A stretch of DNA of 64,000 nucleotides from Brucella pseudintermedia (lineage in GTDB: Bacteria; Pseudomonadota; Alphaproteobacteria; Rhizobiales; Rhizobiaceae), in the NCBI RefSeq assembly GCF_042697365.1, contig NZ_CP137605.1; one strand, given 5' to 3'. Below, piece by piece: positions 46,422 through 55,111 of the stretch (the stretch's first letter is position 1; each line of letters starts with the position of its first letter). Made by a program: the position numbers and the translations under genes. The notes beneath the pieces are model-generated. The model was given only the letters and a program-made list of their open reading frames with translations. It was not told where the DNA came from and ran no database searches.

Positions 46422-47342
46422 ATGTCAGCAGCGAGCCTCAGCCTCGGTCCCGTTCTCTTTCTGTGGGATGGCCCGAAATGGCGCGACTTTTACTTCCGTA
46501 TCGCCGACGAAGCACCAGTAACGAACGTCACAGTCGGCGAAATCGTCTGTTCCAAGCGGCTCCATTTCCTGGCGCCCTATATGGACGCGGTGACAGAGAG
46601 GCTGCAGCGTGCGGGAAAGATAGTGAGCCTCGGTTCGCTGGCACTGGTCATGCTTGAGCGCGAAGCAAAACAGGTCCGTCAAACGATCGGGCAAGCGACA
46701 TTGCCTGTTGAGGCGAACGACCTGTCCGCATTGGGACTTTTATCAGGCGTGCCGCATATGGTCGGTCCACTGGTCAATGTTTATAATGCGGCAACCGCCA
46801 AGGTTCTTGCCGCCCGCGGCGCGCAATCGATTTGTCTTCCGCCGGAGTTGCCCATCAGCTCCATCCGGGAGATTGTCAAAGCTGCACCGGATATTGCTTT
46901 CGAGATATTCACGTTCGGACGCGTGCCGCTCGCCATTTCAGCCCGTTGCGCGCATGCGCGGTCCAAGGGCCACATAAAGGACAATTGCCAGTTCGTATGC
47001 GGTGAAGAACCGGACGGGCTGCCTGTCAAGACGCTGGACAGCCAACCTTTCCTGGCTCTCAACGGTGTGCAAACGCTCTCTCACACCTGTCAGTCGCTGA
47101 TTGAGGACCTGCCCGACCTTCAAGATGCGGGAATAAAGCGTTTCCGATTGTCACCCCAGGATTGCGATATGGTGGAAGTGGCCCGCATCCATGACGAAGT
47201 ACTGAAACAAACAATCAGCCCTGATGAGGGAACAGCGCGCTTGCGAAAAATCTATCCCGACGTGCCGCTCTCGAACGGCTTCTTGCACGGAAATATCGGC
47301 GCTGCATGGATCAGCCGCCAGCGTTCAGCCGCGGCACATTAG
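46422..47342 (+). CDS. ubiV: UbiV: [4Fe-4S] partner of UbiU
   Basis: 306 residues, U32 family. Cysteines C43 (GEIVCSKR), C176 (ISARCAHAR), C189 and C193 (KDNCQFVCGEE) match the spacing of the E. coli UbiV cluster ligands. Seen also: LGPVLFLWDGPKWRDFYFRIAD at the N-terminus. Last gene of the ubiT-ubiU-ubiV operon under the FNR-type box, converging on the two-component regulator. Presence of all three proteins predicts respiration with ubiquinone under denitrifying or microaerobic conditions. Confidence 0.96.
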   Translation: MSAASLSLGPVLFLWDGPKWRDFYFRIADEAPVTNVTVGEIVCSKRLHFLAPYMDAVTERLQRAGKIVSLGSLALVMLEREAKQVRQTIGQATLPVEANDLSALGLLSGVPHMVGPLVNVYNAATAKVLAARGAQSICLPPELPISSIREIVKAAPDIAFEIFTFGRVPLAISARCAHARSKGHIKDNCQFVCGEEPDGLPVKTLDSQPFLALNGVQTLSHTCQSLIEDLPDLQDAGIKRFRLSPQDCDMVEVARIHDEVLKQTISPDEGTARLRKIYPDVPLSNGFLHGNIGAAWISRQRSAAAH

Positions 47343-47410
47343 GTCTGCGCAGCCTGGTATTCGAAAAGCGGCTGCAGCGACGTGTTGTCTGAACGAGACT
47401 ACACCAAATT

Positions 47411-48721
47411 TCAATCGCGTTTCCTGAAAGCCGATGCGTCAATCGCGAGCTTTTGTAGACGGGCATAGAGGCTTCGGCGCGGCAATCGCAGCAGCTCCGC
47501 TGCAGCGCCGACGTCGCCGCTGAAACGGTCAAGCGTCGCGCGAATGACGCTTTCCTCAAAACGATCCATCTGCTCCGACAATGAAGGCGGGTTGGGTTCC
47601 GCGATAGGATCGTGACGCAGTCCCAGCACGACTTGTTTGGCGTAATTACGCAACTCGCGGACATTTCCTGACCATTCGTCCGAATTCAGCCTTGCTTCCA
47701 TCGCTGCATCAATGGCTGGCCGCGATCGTCCAAACCGGGCCGCGGCCTCATCAAGAAAATAGGAGAAAAGCAAACCGATATCCTTCCGCCGCTCGCGCAA
47801 CGGCGGGACACGGAGTCTCACCGTTTCAAGGCGATAGAACAGATCGGAACGGAAACGACCGGAGGCCACAGCTTCTTCCAGATTTCCTTTGGCAGCTGCG
47901 ATGATCCTTAGATTCACTGCCCGCGGCTCGCCGGAAAGCGAGGGAAGCTCGCGCTCCTCGACAACCCGGAGTAACTTGCCCTGAACAGCCGGCGACATGC
48001 TGTCTATCTCATCGAGAAACAAAGTACCCCGGTCTGCATCGGCTATTCTTCCACGCTGGATGCGGCTGCCGAACAGCACCTCGTCCGCTATTGTATCGGG
48101 CAAAGCGGCGCAATCGACGGCAACGAAACCGCGTGCATGGCGCGCGCTCCAGCGGTGCAAAAGACGGGCCACCAGTTCCTTGCCTGTGCCGGTTTCGCCT
48201 TCGATCAACACGTCCACATCGACGCTGGCAAGCTGGCGGATCGTATCGCGCAACCGCATCATTACCGGTGTTTCGCCAAGCAAGGGATAATCCTGCTCTG
48301 CATCTGCTGCCGCGCGGCGAAGGCGACGGTTCTCCAATACCAGACGGCGCATTTCCAGTGCGCGGCGCACGCTCGATATAAGATGATCGGCGGCAAATGG
48401 CTTGGCAATGAAATCGAACGCACCCTTTTTGAGAGATGCCACAGCCATTCCAATGTCTCCATGCCCGGTCATCAAAATGACCGGCAATTCCGGGTCGCGT
48501 GCCAGTAATGCTTCCATCACCGCATGTCCATCGACGCGCGGCATACGAATATCGGTCACGACGATCCCCGGATAATCGGGCGTCAGGCTGCTCAAAGCCG
48601 ACTGCCCGTCACCATGCGCCTCAATATCGAGACCTGCGATCTCAAAAGAATCGGCCAGGGCCGTACGAAATGCCGCATCATCGTCGACCAGCATCACCCG
48701 CAAGGGCTCACTTTCCGTCAC
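47411..48721 (-). CDS. DctD/NtrC-type response regulator lacking the GAFTGA loop
   Basis: 436 residues. Receiver domain with acidic pocket (LVDDD), phospho-acceptor D57 (VVTDIRMP), K107. AAA+ domain with Walker A GETGTGKE (175-182), Walker B GTLFLDEID, and PPLRERRKDIGLLF. C-terminal Fis-type HTH (GDVGAAAELLRLPRRSLYARLQKL). The region after EVLFG, where the family has an (H/E)xxGAFTGA loop contacting sigma-54, reads SRIQRGRIADADRG, so about twelve residues including GAFTGA are missing. It may therefore act with a sigma-70-type polymerase, as for R. capsulatus NtrC, or only bind DNA. GTG start after AAGGAGG, overlapping the kinase gene. Confidence 0.92.
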   Translation of the reverse strand: MTESEPLRVMLVDDDAAFRTALADSFEIAGLDIEAHGDGQSALSSLTPDYPGIVVTDIRMPRVDGHAVMEALLARDPELPVILMTGHGDIGMAVASLKKGAFDFIAKPFAADHLISSVRRALEMRRLVLENRRLRRAAADAEQDYPLLGETPVMMRLRDTIRQLASVDVDVLIEGETGTGKELVARLLHRWSARHARGFVAVDCAALPDTIADEVLFGSRIQRGRIADADRGTLFLDEIDSMSPAVQGKLLRVVEERELPSLSGEPRAVNLRIIAAAKGNLEEAVASGRFRSDLFYRLETVRLRVPPLRERRKDIGLLFSYFLDEAAARFGRSRPAIDAAMEARLNSDEWSGNVRELRNYAKQVVLGLRHDPIAEPNPPSLSEQMDRFEESVIRATLDRFSGDVGAAAELLRLPRRSLYARLQKLAIDASAFRKRD

Positions 48722-50486
48722 AGTGTCCCTCCTTCTTTGCCCGCCTCAAAGTAGCGGCAAACGCCGCCCCGCCAAGCTGCGATGGAACGACATGCAATGT
48801 TCCTTCCATTTCAGTCATGAGGTCTCTTGCAATGCCCAGTCCCAGCCCCAGCCCATCCGCTTTTCCCGTTACAAAGGGGCTGAAAATCTCATCGGCCAGC
48901 TCGGGTTCAATCCCCTTGCCATTGTCGTCCACGACAAGGGAAATTTGATCGCCGTCCTCCCGGATGCTGAACGCAACGTAAGGATTTTGGCTGGTCGCCA
49001 CCGCATCCAATGCATTCTGCAACAGGTTCACCAGCACCTGCTCGGATCGAATGCGGCAGGCAAGTATCGCCATGTCGGACCGCTCCGGTATATCCAGCCT
49101 GACCTTGGCGTTGCGGAACCGGTCGCCCATCAGCAGCATTGTGCCATCCACCAGCTCATTCACCGGAAGTGGATAAACAATACCGCTCCGGCGCCGGGCA
49201 AAGCGACGCATCTCCTGCGTGATGGAGCCTATACGAGCTGTGAGCTCCACCGACGTATTAAGGTTGCTGGCAACCTTGTCGAGCTTCCCGTTCGCCAGAT
49301 GATGCTGCGCATTTTCCGCAAGTGTCCGAATGGTCGCCACCGGCTGATTGATTTCATGCACCAGCCCTGCGGTGATCGATCCAAGTGAGGCGAGCCGGTT
49401 CGCCTGGGCCAGCTCTTCCCGGGCATCGCGAAAGCGCTTGTCGGCCAGTTCGCGCTCCGCCATTTCGGCACTCAATGCCGCCGTGCGCTCCGCAACCGCA
49501 CTTTCAAGCTCGTTACGATAAGCCGCAGCACGCGCAGCACGGCTTAAACGCCAATAAATAGCACCGGCGATTATGACGAAAGCGAGCATGGCGACCACCG
49601 TCACCAGACGCGCCAGATCGTTTGCGGCGCGTAACGCCGGTCCCGTTGGTTCTATATGGACCAGTCTCAGCGCTGTTCCAGCAATCGGCTCATCGACAGC
49701 GATTGAATATCCGCCGGAAGGCTCGATCATCATTCCTTCCGGTGCAAAGCGATAATTGCTTGGTTTCATATCTGCCGCATTGAACTGACCGCTTGCAATG
49801 ATCCGGGTGCGTTCTGTGGTTGATATCGGCTGAAATGAACGAAGGTCTTCGAATTTATCCGTTGAGGCGAGTATGATGCCGCGGGGATCGACAACGAAGG
49901 TTTGTCCTGGATCGTTGGACCATGTCTGAACCAGCCTGTGAAACTCGAATTTTATCACGACCACACCGACCGGATCAGCCTGATCGCCAATGCGCCGCGC
50001 CAGGAACAGACCAAAGCGCCCGCTCAGGTCGCCTATGGCATAATATTCGGCAGACCCCGCCGCCATCGCGCCCTTGAAATAAGGGCGGAAATCATAATTG
50101 CGTCCTACGAAACTCTCCGGTGTATCGGCGTTCGAGGACGCGATAACAGTACCATCCCGCGCTATGACGTAGATGATTGGTGACCCGATCTGGCGTGCCA
50201 CCAGTTCCAGTTTCTGGTTGAGACGCGCGGTGGCATCCCGCGAGCCACCGGCAAGCACATCGCGCAGATCGCTATATTCCTTCAAAACGACAGGCAGCAA
50301 CCGGAACTTCGCCAGTTCGCTATCGATCAGACGCGTCTGTTGACGCGCTATAAGCGTCGCGTCCTGGCGAAGACGGTCAAGCGCCTCGCGTTCAGCCCAT
50401 ATCCCGGCGGAAAACCATACGCCAAGCGACAGCAAGAAAGCGAGGGCAACCAGGATGAGCTTTGTGATCTTCGTCAGCACCTTCAT
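48708..50486 (-). CDS. DctB-type sensor histidine kinase
   Basis: About 592 residues. Membrane helix (KLILVALAFLLSLGVWFSAGI), periplasmic double-PAS/Cache region (about 45-285, with IIYVIARDGTVIASSN and GRNYDFRPYFKGAM typical of DctB dicarboxylate sensors), a second helix (LARLVTVVAMLAFVIIAGAIYW), coiled coil, H-box GLVHEINQPVATIRTLAENAQ, and HATPase (LVNLLQNALDA, DDNGKGI, GLGLGIARDLM). It phosphorylates the overlapping response regulator. The pattern and the divergent transporter resemble the MifS-MifR alpha-ketoglutarate system of Pseudomonas (recalled). The ATG at 50486 is used; a TTG six codons upstream is possible. Confidence 0.92.
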   Translation of the reverse strand: MKVLTKITKLILVALAFLLSLGVWFSAGIWAEREALDRLRQDATLIARQQTRLIDSELAKFRLLPVVLKEYSDLRDVLAGGSRDATARLNQKLELVARQIGSPIIYVIARDGTVIASSNADTPESFVGRNYDFRPYFKGAMAAGSAEYYAIGDLSGRFGLFLARRIGDQADPVGVVVIKFEFHRLVQTWSNDPGQTFVVDPRGIILASTDKFEDLRSFQPISTTERTRIIASGQFNAADMKPSNYRFAPEGMMIEPSGGYSIAVDEPIAGTALRLVHIEPTGPALRAANDLARLVTVVAMLAFVIIAGAIYWRLSRAARAAAYRNELESAVAERTAALSAEMAERELADKRFRDAREELAQANRLASLGSITAGLVHEINQPVATIRTLAENAQHHLANGKLDKVASNLNTSVELTARIGSITQEMRRFARRRSGIVYPLPVNELVDGTMLLMGDRFRNAKVRLDIPERSDMAILACRIRSEQVLVNLLQNALDAVATSQNPYVAFSIREDGDQISLVVDDNGKGIEPELADEIFSPFVTGKADGLGLGLGIARDLMTEMEGTLHVVPSQLGGAAFAATLRRAKKEGHCDGK

Positions 50487-50650
50487 TTGTGCCGATTTAT
50501 GCAAACATCACTAAAGAGTCACGCAGAATCTTGCACACACTTTTTGAGGAAACATAACCGAAACTGATAAAATCCATTTATTTTCAATGGTTTAAAATTT
50601 TTAGCCCGTTTGTCTGGCGATGTTTCCGTCCCTGCAGCATGTTAGCGCCA

Positions 50651-50673
50651 CTTCGAAATAGGGAGTTTCGAAG
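50651..50673. promoter_or_regulatory. Inverted repeat, candidate response-regulator site
   Basis: CTTCGAAA-N7-TTTCGAAG is a perfect 8-7-8 dyad between the divergent kinase and transporter genes. No sigma-54 -24/-12 pair is visible by eye in 50505-50952, which agrees with a regulator lacking GAFTGA. Binding is inference. Confidence 0.4.
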
Positions 50674-50687
50674 GGAGGAGTTTAGCC

Positions 50688-50795
50688 GTGAACCACTTCA
50701 ACACAGCGCCAGCACCGCAATCGATTTCCGAGACCGCTCCTGTCGGCCGGATCCCGGATATTGCGTGCTCGCAGCTAAAGCGGAGCGCGGACTGA
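50688..50795 (+). CDS. Possible 35-residue upstream reading frame of the transporter gene
   Basis: A GTG at 50688 is preceded by GGAGGAG with 7-base spacing, an unusually good ribosome binding site. The frame reads MNHFNTAPAPQSISETAPVG... and ends KRSAD. It is hydrophilic with no membrane segment. It lies 15 bases after the inverted repeat and 157 bases before the transporter start. It could be a small protein, a leader peptide, or chance. The family is not recognised. Confidence 0.35.
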   Translation: MNHFNTAPAPQSISETAPVGRIPDIACSQLKRSAD

Positions 50796-50952
50796 GACTA
50801 TTCACCAGCGCCGCGCAGTCCTTTTCTCACGATCTCAAACGGGAAGTGCAGAGACGGGCTAAGGCGATGGAAAAACGCCCCGAAGTCGTTTTGTCGAGCC
50901 GGTTCCCAAACAAGGGGCGAAATCAAAAATCGAGAGATTCGAAGGAGCAACC

Positions 50953-52260
50953 ATGGTCTCAATTACAAACGAACGGAGTGAAGTGCGAAGCACCAACAGC
51001 CGCCTGAAATCCATTATCGGCGGCTCGACCGGCAATCTGGTCGAATGGTTCGACTGGTATGTCTACGCAGCATTTGCGCTCTATTTTGCACCGCACTTCT
51101 TTCCGTCCGATAACCAGACCGCCCAACTCATGAGCGCGGCTGCAGTCTTTGCGGTCGGCTTCGTCATGCGCCCTATCGGTGCCTGGATCATGGGCATTTA
51201 TGCAGACCGCAAGGGCCGCAAGGCAGGTTTGGCGTTGTCCGTGACGCTGATGTGCGCAGGCTCGCTGATCATCGCACTCACGCCGGACTACCAGACCATT
51301 GGCCTTGCAGCCCCTGCCCTCCTCGTACTCGCGCGTTTGATGCAGGGCCTGTCGGTCGGCGGTGAATACGGCGCAAGCGCCACTTATCTCTCGGAAATGG
51401 CGGGCAAGGATCGTCGCGGCTTCTTCTCTTCTTTCCAGTATGTCACGCTCATATCGGGGCAGCTTCTCGCAATCCTGCTTCTGATCGTGCTTCAGTCGAC
51501 CATGGAAACCGCGGCGCTGGAATCCTGGGGCTGGCGCATTCCGTTCTTCATCGGTGCACTGCTCGCGGTTGTCGTGTTCTGGCTCCGTCGCGGCCTTGCG
51601 GAAACCGAGAGCTTCAAGAATGCAAAAGCCAAGGATGCACCAAAATCCGGTTTCTGGACGCTTATCAAGCACCATCCCAAGGAAACCGCTCTCGTCATGC
51701 TTCTGACCGCTGGCGGCACGCTGGCCTTCTACGCCTACTCGATCTACATGCAGAAGTTTCTGGTGAACACCTCCGGTTTCAGCCGTGAAGTGGCAAGCCA
51801 GATCAACGCCGTCACATTGTTCGTCTTCATGTGTCTGCAGCCCATTGCTGGCGCTTTGTCGGACAAGATCGGCCGCAAGCCGCTGATGATTGCTTTCGGT
51901 GCAGCAGGTGTTCTTTTCACCTACCCGATCTTCACGACGCTCGAACAGACCCAGGACCCGATCACAGCCGGTTTGCTGGTCATGGGCGCACTGATCATCG
52001 TCACCGGTTACACCTCCATCAACGCTGTGGTGAAGGCGGAACTTTTCCCGGCACACATTCGTGCACTCGGCGTGGCGCTGCCCTATGCGCTTGCCAATAC
52101 CCTCTTTGGTGGCACTGCCGAATACGTTGCGCTGAGCTTCAAGAATGGCGGTTGGGAACGCGGCTTTTATTGGTATGTCACCGTCATGATCGGCATTTCC
52201 CTGATTGTGTACCTGCGCATGCGCGATACCAGCAAGGACAGCATGATCAAGGAAGACTGA
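50953..52260 (+). CDS. MHS-family alpha-ketoglutarate/dicarboxylate-type MFS permease
   Basis: 435 residues, twelve helices. KgtP pattern: IIGGSTGNLVEWFDWYVYAAFALYFAPHFFP, RPIGAWIMGIYADRKGRK, RLMQGLSVGGEYGASATYLSEMA, ESWGWRIPFFIGALLAV, GALSDKIGRKPLM, AELFPAHIRALGVALPYALANTLFGGTAEYVAL. Proton symporter for alpha-ketoglutarate or another dicarboxylate in the inner membrane. GGAG precedes the ATG. The DctB/DctD-type pair is divergent and probably controls it. Terminator follows. Confidence 0.92.
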   Translation: MVSITNERSEVRSTNSRLKSIIGGSTGNLVEWFDWYVYAAFALYFAPHFFPSDNQTAQLMSAAAVFAVGFVMRPIGAWIMGIYADRKGRKAGLALSVTLMCAGSLIIALTPDYQTIGLAAPALLVLARLMQGLSVGGEYGASATYLSEMAGKDRRGFFSSFQYVTLISGQLLAILLLIVLQSTMETAALESWGWRIPFFIGALLAVVVFWLRRGLAETESFKNAKAKDAPKSGFWTLIKHHPKETALVMLLTAGGTLAFYAYSIYMQKFLVNTSGFSREVASQINAVTLFVFMCLQPIAGALSDKIGRKPLMIAFGAAGVLFTYPIFTTLEQTQDPITAGLLVMGALIIVTGYTSINAVVKAELFPAHIRALGVALPYALANTLFGGTAEYVALSFKNGGWERGFYWYVTVMIGISLIVYLRMRDTSKDSMIKED

Positions 52261-52282
52261 CACAAGCCTCCCAAGCGCAGAG

Positions 52283-52304
52283 ATGCCGGGCCTCGCGCCC
52301 GGCA
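52283..52304 (+). terminator. Terminator after the MFS permease gene
   Basis: ATGCCGGGC-ctc-GCGCCCGGCATTTTTC: strong stem and T-run, between two converging genes. Confidence 0.85.
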
Positions 52305-52308
52305 TTTT

Positions 52309-53301
52309 TCATTCTTCCTGCTGTATGGTCCGAAACCGCCCGGGGCTTTGCCCCATCCATTTATGAAATGCGCGATAAAAGGCGCTCGGTTCACTGTATC
52401 CGAGTTCGGCGGCAACTTCCGCTACACTTAAACGATTTTCCTGCAGAAGCCTTTCGGCAGCCACGAAGCGCAACTCATCCTTGATCGTGCTGAAACTCTG
52501 CCCTTCCCCCCGCAGCCTGCGCCGCAAGGTCGGCACGGACATGCCAAGCCCCGCTGCGAGTTCTGCGAAGGACGGCCATTCTGCGATTGGCAAGGCATTC
52601 AGCTGCGCGCGCACTCTGGCGGACAGATCGTTATCGTGGCGATAACGGATCAAAATATTGGCTGGAGCTTCGCGCAGAAAACTTTCAAGCGCCACATCAC
52701 TCCGAATGATCGGCAGCGACAGATAGGATGAAGAAAAAACCAGTCGCGTGACCGGCTGGTCAAAGAGAACCGGCGCTCCGAAAAATTTATGATAATCCTG
52801 ACGGTGGACAGGCGCCGGACAGGCAAAGTCGAGCGTCCGCAAGGGAATACGCCGCCCGATCAGCCAGCAGGCCACTCCCATCAGGATCAGCCAATAGGCA
52901 CGATAGGCAAAGGCCGGTCTGGGCGGTCCGGCGTCGGTCAGAATGACATGAGCCATGCCGTCGCGGATTCGCAATTCGCCCCGCGGATCATCCAGCACGA
53001 CATTTAGAAACTGCAAGGCGCGCCGCAAAGCACGTTCCAGCGTACCTGCATGTAAAACTGCGTGACAAAGCAGATTGAAGCTGCCGGGACGCATCGGCCT
53101 TGCAGCCAGCCCAAAGAATTCGTCATCAATCGTTTCGGCAATCAACCACCACAAACGACCGTATTCGACATTGGTGACCGGTTCCGTCACTCTTTCCGAC
53201 AAGCCGATTTGTGCCATCAGGGGAACTACATCTATCCCCCGGAGGCGGACGCTCTCAAGCGCGTCATCCACAAAGCCCGGCGCTATATTATGGCGCTCCA
53301 T
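52309..53301 (-). CDS. AraC-family transcriptional regulator (OruR/ArgR-like type with Arabinose_bd domain)
   Basis: 330 residues. N-terminal sensor domain of about 200 residues of the Arabinose_bd type (IDVVPLMAQIGLSERV, YGRLWWLIAETIDDEFFGLAARPMRPGSFNLLCHAVLHAGTLERALRRALQFLN) and C-terminal double HTH (SFAELAAGLGMSVPTLRRRLRGEGQSFSTIKDELRFVAAERLL, SVAEVAAELGYSEPSAFYRAFHKWMGQSPGRFR). Divergent from the acyl-CoA operon with 126 bases between, so it probably activates that operon in response to a fatty acid or branched acid. The shared gap contains AATGCAT repeats that may be its site. Confidence 0.9.
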   Translation of the reverse strand: MERHNIAPGFVDDALESVRLRGIDVVPLMAQIGLSERVTEPVTNVEYGRLWWLIAETIDDEFFGLAARPMRPGSFNLLCHAVLHAGTLERALRRALQFLNVVLDDPRGELRIRDGMAHVILTDAGPPRPAFAYRAYWLILMGVACWLIGRRIPLRTLDFACPAPVHRQDYHKFFGAPVLFDQPVTRLVFSSSYLSLPIIRSDVALESFLREAPANILIRYRHDNDLSARVRAQLNALPIAEWPSFAELAAGLGMSVPTLRRRLRGEGQSFSTIKDELRFVAAERLLQENRLSVAEVAAELGYSEPSAFYRAFHKWMGQSPGRFRTIQQEE

Positions 53302-53427
53302 GATTACCCAATATTGTAAAATCGATCACACATTAATGCATCTAATGTCATTGTTTGCAATGCATGGCGGGTTAACCTTCAAGAATGGTTGGCCACGAGG
53401 AGGTGGCGGTCAGGGAGGTTGTACTGG

Positions 53428-55101
53428 ATGACTGAAACGTTCGTTTCAGCGCGGCTGGCGCGTTATGAAGATGCCGTCGCGCAATTTCGCATTGAAGATG
53501 CTATCGCAAGGCTTCACGGCAATCCTGAAACCGGCATCAATGCCTGTGTTGAATGCTGTGACCGGCATATCGGCGATGATCGCGTTGCTTTGCGCGCCAT
53601 TGCGGCGAATGGCGAACTTTCTGAATTCACCTTCGAGTATCTGCGCGATATGGCCGCTCGCGCGGGCAATGTACTGAAAGATGCGGGTGTCGGCGCTGGC
53701 GATGTCGTTGCAGGTCTGTTGCCGCGCACGCCGGAACTCATTGCAACCATTCTGGGCGCGTGGCGTGTTGGCGCTATCTATCAGCCGCTTTTCACTGCCT
53801 TTGGCCCGAAAGCGATCGAACACCGGCTGAAAACCAGCGGCGCAAAACTGGTCGTCACGAATACGGCCAATCGCGCCAAGCTTGCTGAAGTCGAAAATTG
53901 CCCCAAGGTCGCTACCGTTCTCGCATCCGGTGAAAGCCTGCCCGCCGGGGACATTGATTTTCGCCAAGCGACTGCGTCCGCTTCGGTTGACTGCCCTCCG
54001 GTTATTCGCACGGGCAGCGATCTGTTCATGATGATGTCGACCTCTGGTACGGCTGGCCTTCCGAAAGGCGTACCGGTCCCGCTTTATGCGCTGATAGCAT
54101 TCGGCGCCTATATGCGCGACGCTATTGGTCTGCGATCCGACGATGTTTTCTGGAATATTGCCGATCCCGGCTGGGCATATGGTCTTTATTATGCGGTGAC
54201 GGGACCGTTGCAGCTTGGCATGGCAACCACGCTGTATGAAGGCGGTTTCACCGCTGAAAGCACTTACGACATCATTGAGCGTCTCGGTGTTACGAGCCTT
54301 GCCGGTTCACCCACCGCCTTCCGGCTGCTGATGGCGGAAGGACCGGAAGCAGCCAAGCGCGTCAAGGGCCGCTTGCGTGCGGTGTCGAGCGCAGGAGAAC
54401 CGCTCAACCCGGAAGTCATTCGCTGGTTTGACTCCCATCTCGGTGCACCGATCTATGATCATTATGGTCAGACAGAACTCGGCATGGTGGTCAATAATCA
54501 TCACGGGCTCGAACACTCGGTCCGGCATGGGTCGGCCGGTTACGCCATGCCTGGTTATCGCGTGGCCGTTCTGGATGACCAAGACAACGAACTCGGCCCT
54601 AACCAGCCCGGCATTCTCGCCATTGATATAGCAAAATCGCCGCTTCTCTGGTTTTCCGGCTATTACCGCCAAGAAACGCCAGCCATTGCGGGCGGCTACT
54701 ATCGCACTGGCGACACCGTGGAATTCGAGCCGGATGGTTCGATCAGTTTCATCGGCCGTGCTGACGACGTTATAACATCATCCGGTTACCGCATCGGACC
54801 ATTCGACGTGGAAAGCGCCCTTCTGGAACATGCAGCCGTCAATGAAGCGGCGGTCGTGGGCGTACCGAACCCGCAAAGAACGGAAATTGTGAAGGCTTTC
54901 GTTATTCTTGCGCCCGGTTTCGAAGGTACGCAGGAACTGAAAGACGAATTGGCACTGCATGTGAAGACAAGGCTCTCCGCCCATGCCTATCCGCGTGAAA
55001 TCGACTTTCTAAGCGAACTCCCCAAGACACCCAGCGGAAAAATCCAGCGTTTCCTCCTGCGTAAGGCGGAAATCGACAAACAACAACAATCCAAGGCCTG
55101 A
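53428..55101 (+). CDS. Acyl-CoA synthetase (AMP-forming, acetyl/medium-chain type)
   Basis: 557 residues, ANL superfamily. P-loop MMSTSGTAGLPKGVPVP, A5 region YDHYGQTELGMVVNNHH, A7 YYRTGDTVEFEPDGSISFIGRADDVITSSGYRIGPFDVESALLEHAAV, and A10 lysine in LPKTPSGKIQRFLLRK. Activates an acid to its CoA thioester with ATP. The substrate is unknown; the operon suggests a short or branched acid. The ATG at 53428 follows GGGAGG; an upstream ATG at 53389 is less likely. First gene of a four-gene operon, 10 bases from the next. Confidence 0.92.
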   Translation: MTETFVSARLARYEDAVAQFRIEDAIARLHGNPETGINACVECCDRHIGDDRVALRAIAANGELSEFTFEYLRDMAARAGNVLKDAGVGAGDVVAGLLPRTPELIATILGAWRVGAIYQPLFTAFGPKAIEHRLKTSGAKLVVTNTANRAKLAEVENCPKVATVLASGESLPAGDIDFRQATASASVDCPPVIRTGSDLFMMMSTSGTAGLPKGVPVPLYALIAFGAYMRDAIGLRSDDVFWNIADPGWAYGLYYAVTGPLQLGMATTLYEGGFTAESTYDIIERLGVTSLAGSPTAFRLLMAEGPEAAKRVKGRLRAVSSAGEPLNPEVIRWFDSHLGAPIYDHYGQTELGMVVNNHHGLEHSVRHGSAGYAMPGYRVAVLDDQDNELGPNQPGILAIDIAKSPLLWFSGYYRQETPAIAGGYYRTGDTVEFEPDGSISFIGRADDVITSSGYRIGPFDVESALLEHAAVNEAAVVGVPNPQRTEIVKAFVILAPGFEGTQELKDELALHVKTRLSAHAYPREIDFLSELPKTPSGKIQRFLLRKAEIDKQQQSKA

Positions 55102-55111
55102 GGACAAGAAT

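Noticed and set aside
50505..50952. Sigma-54 promoter for the permease gene
   Set aside because: I scanned for GG-N10-GC with TGGCAC/TTGCW context and found no acceptable match; the regulator also lacks GAFTGA.
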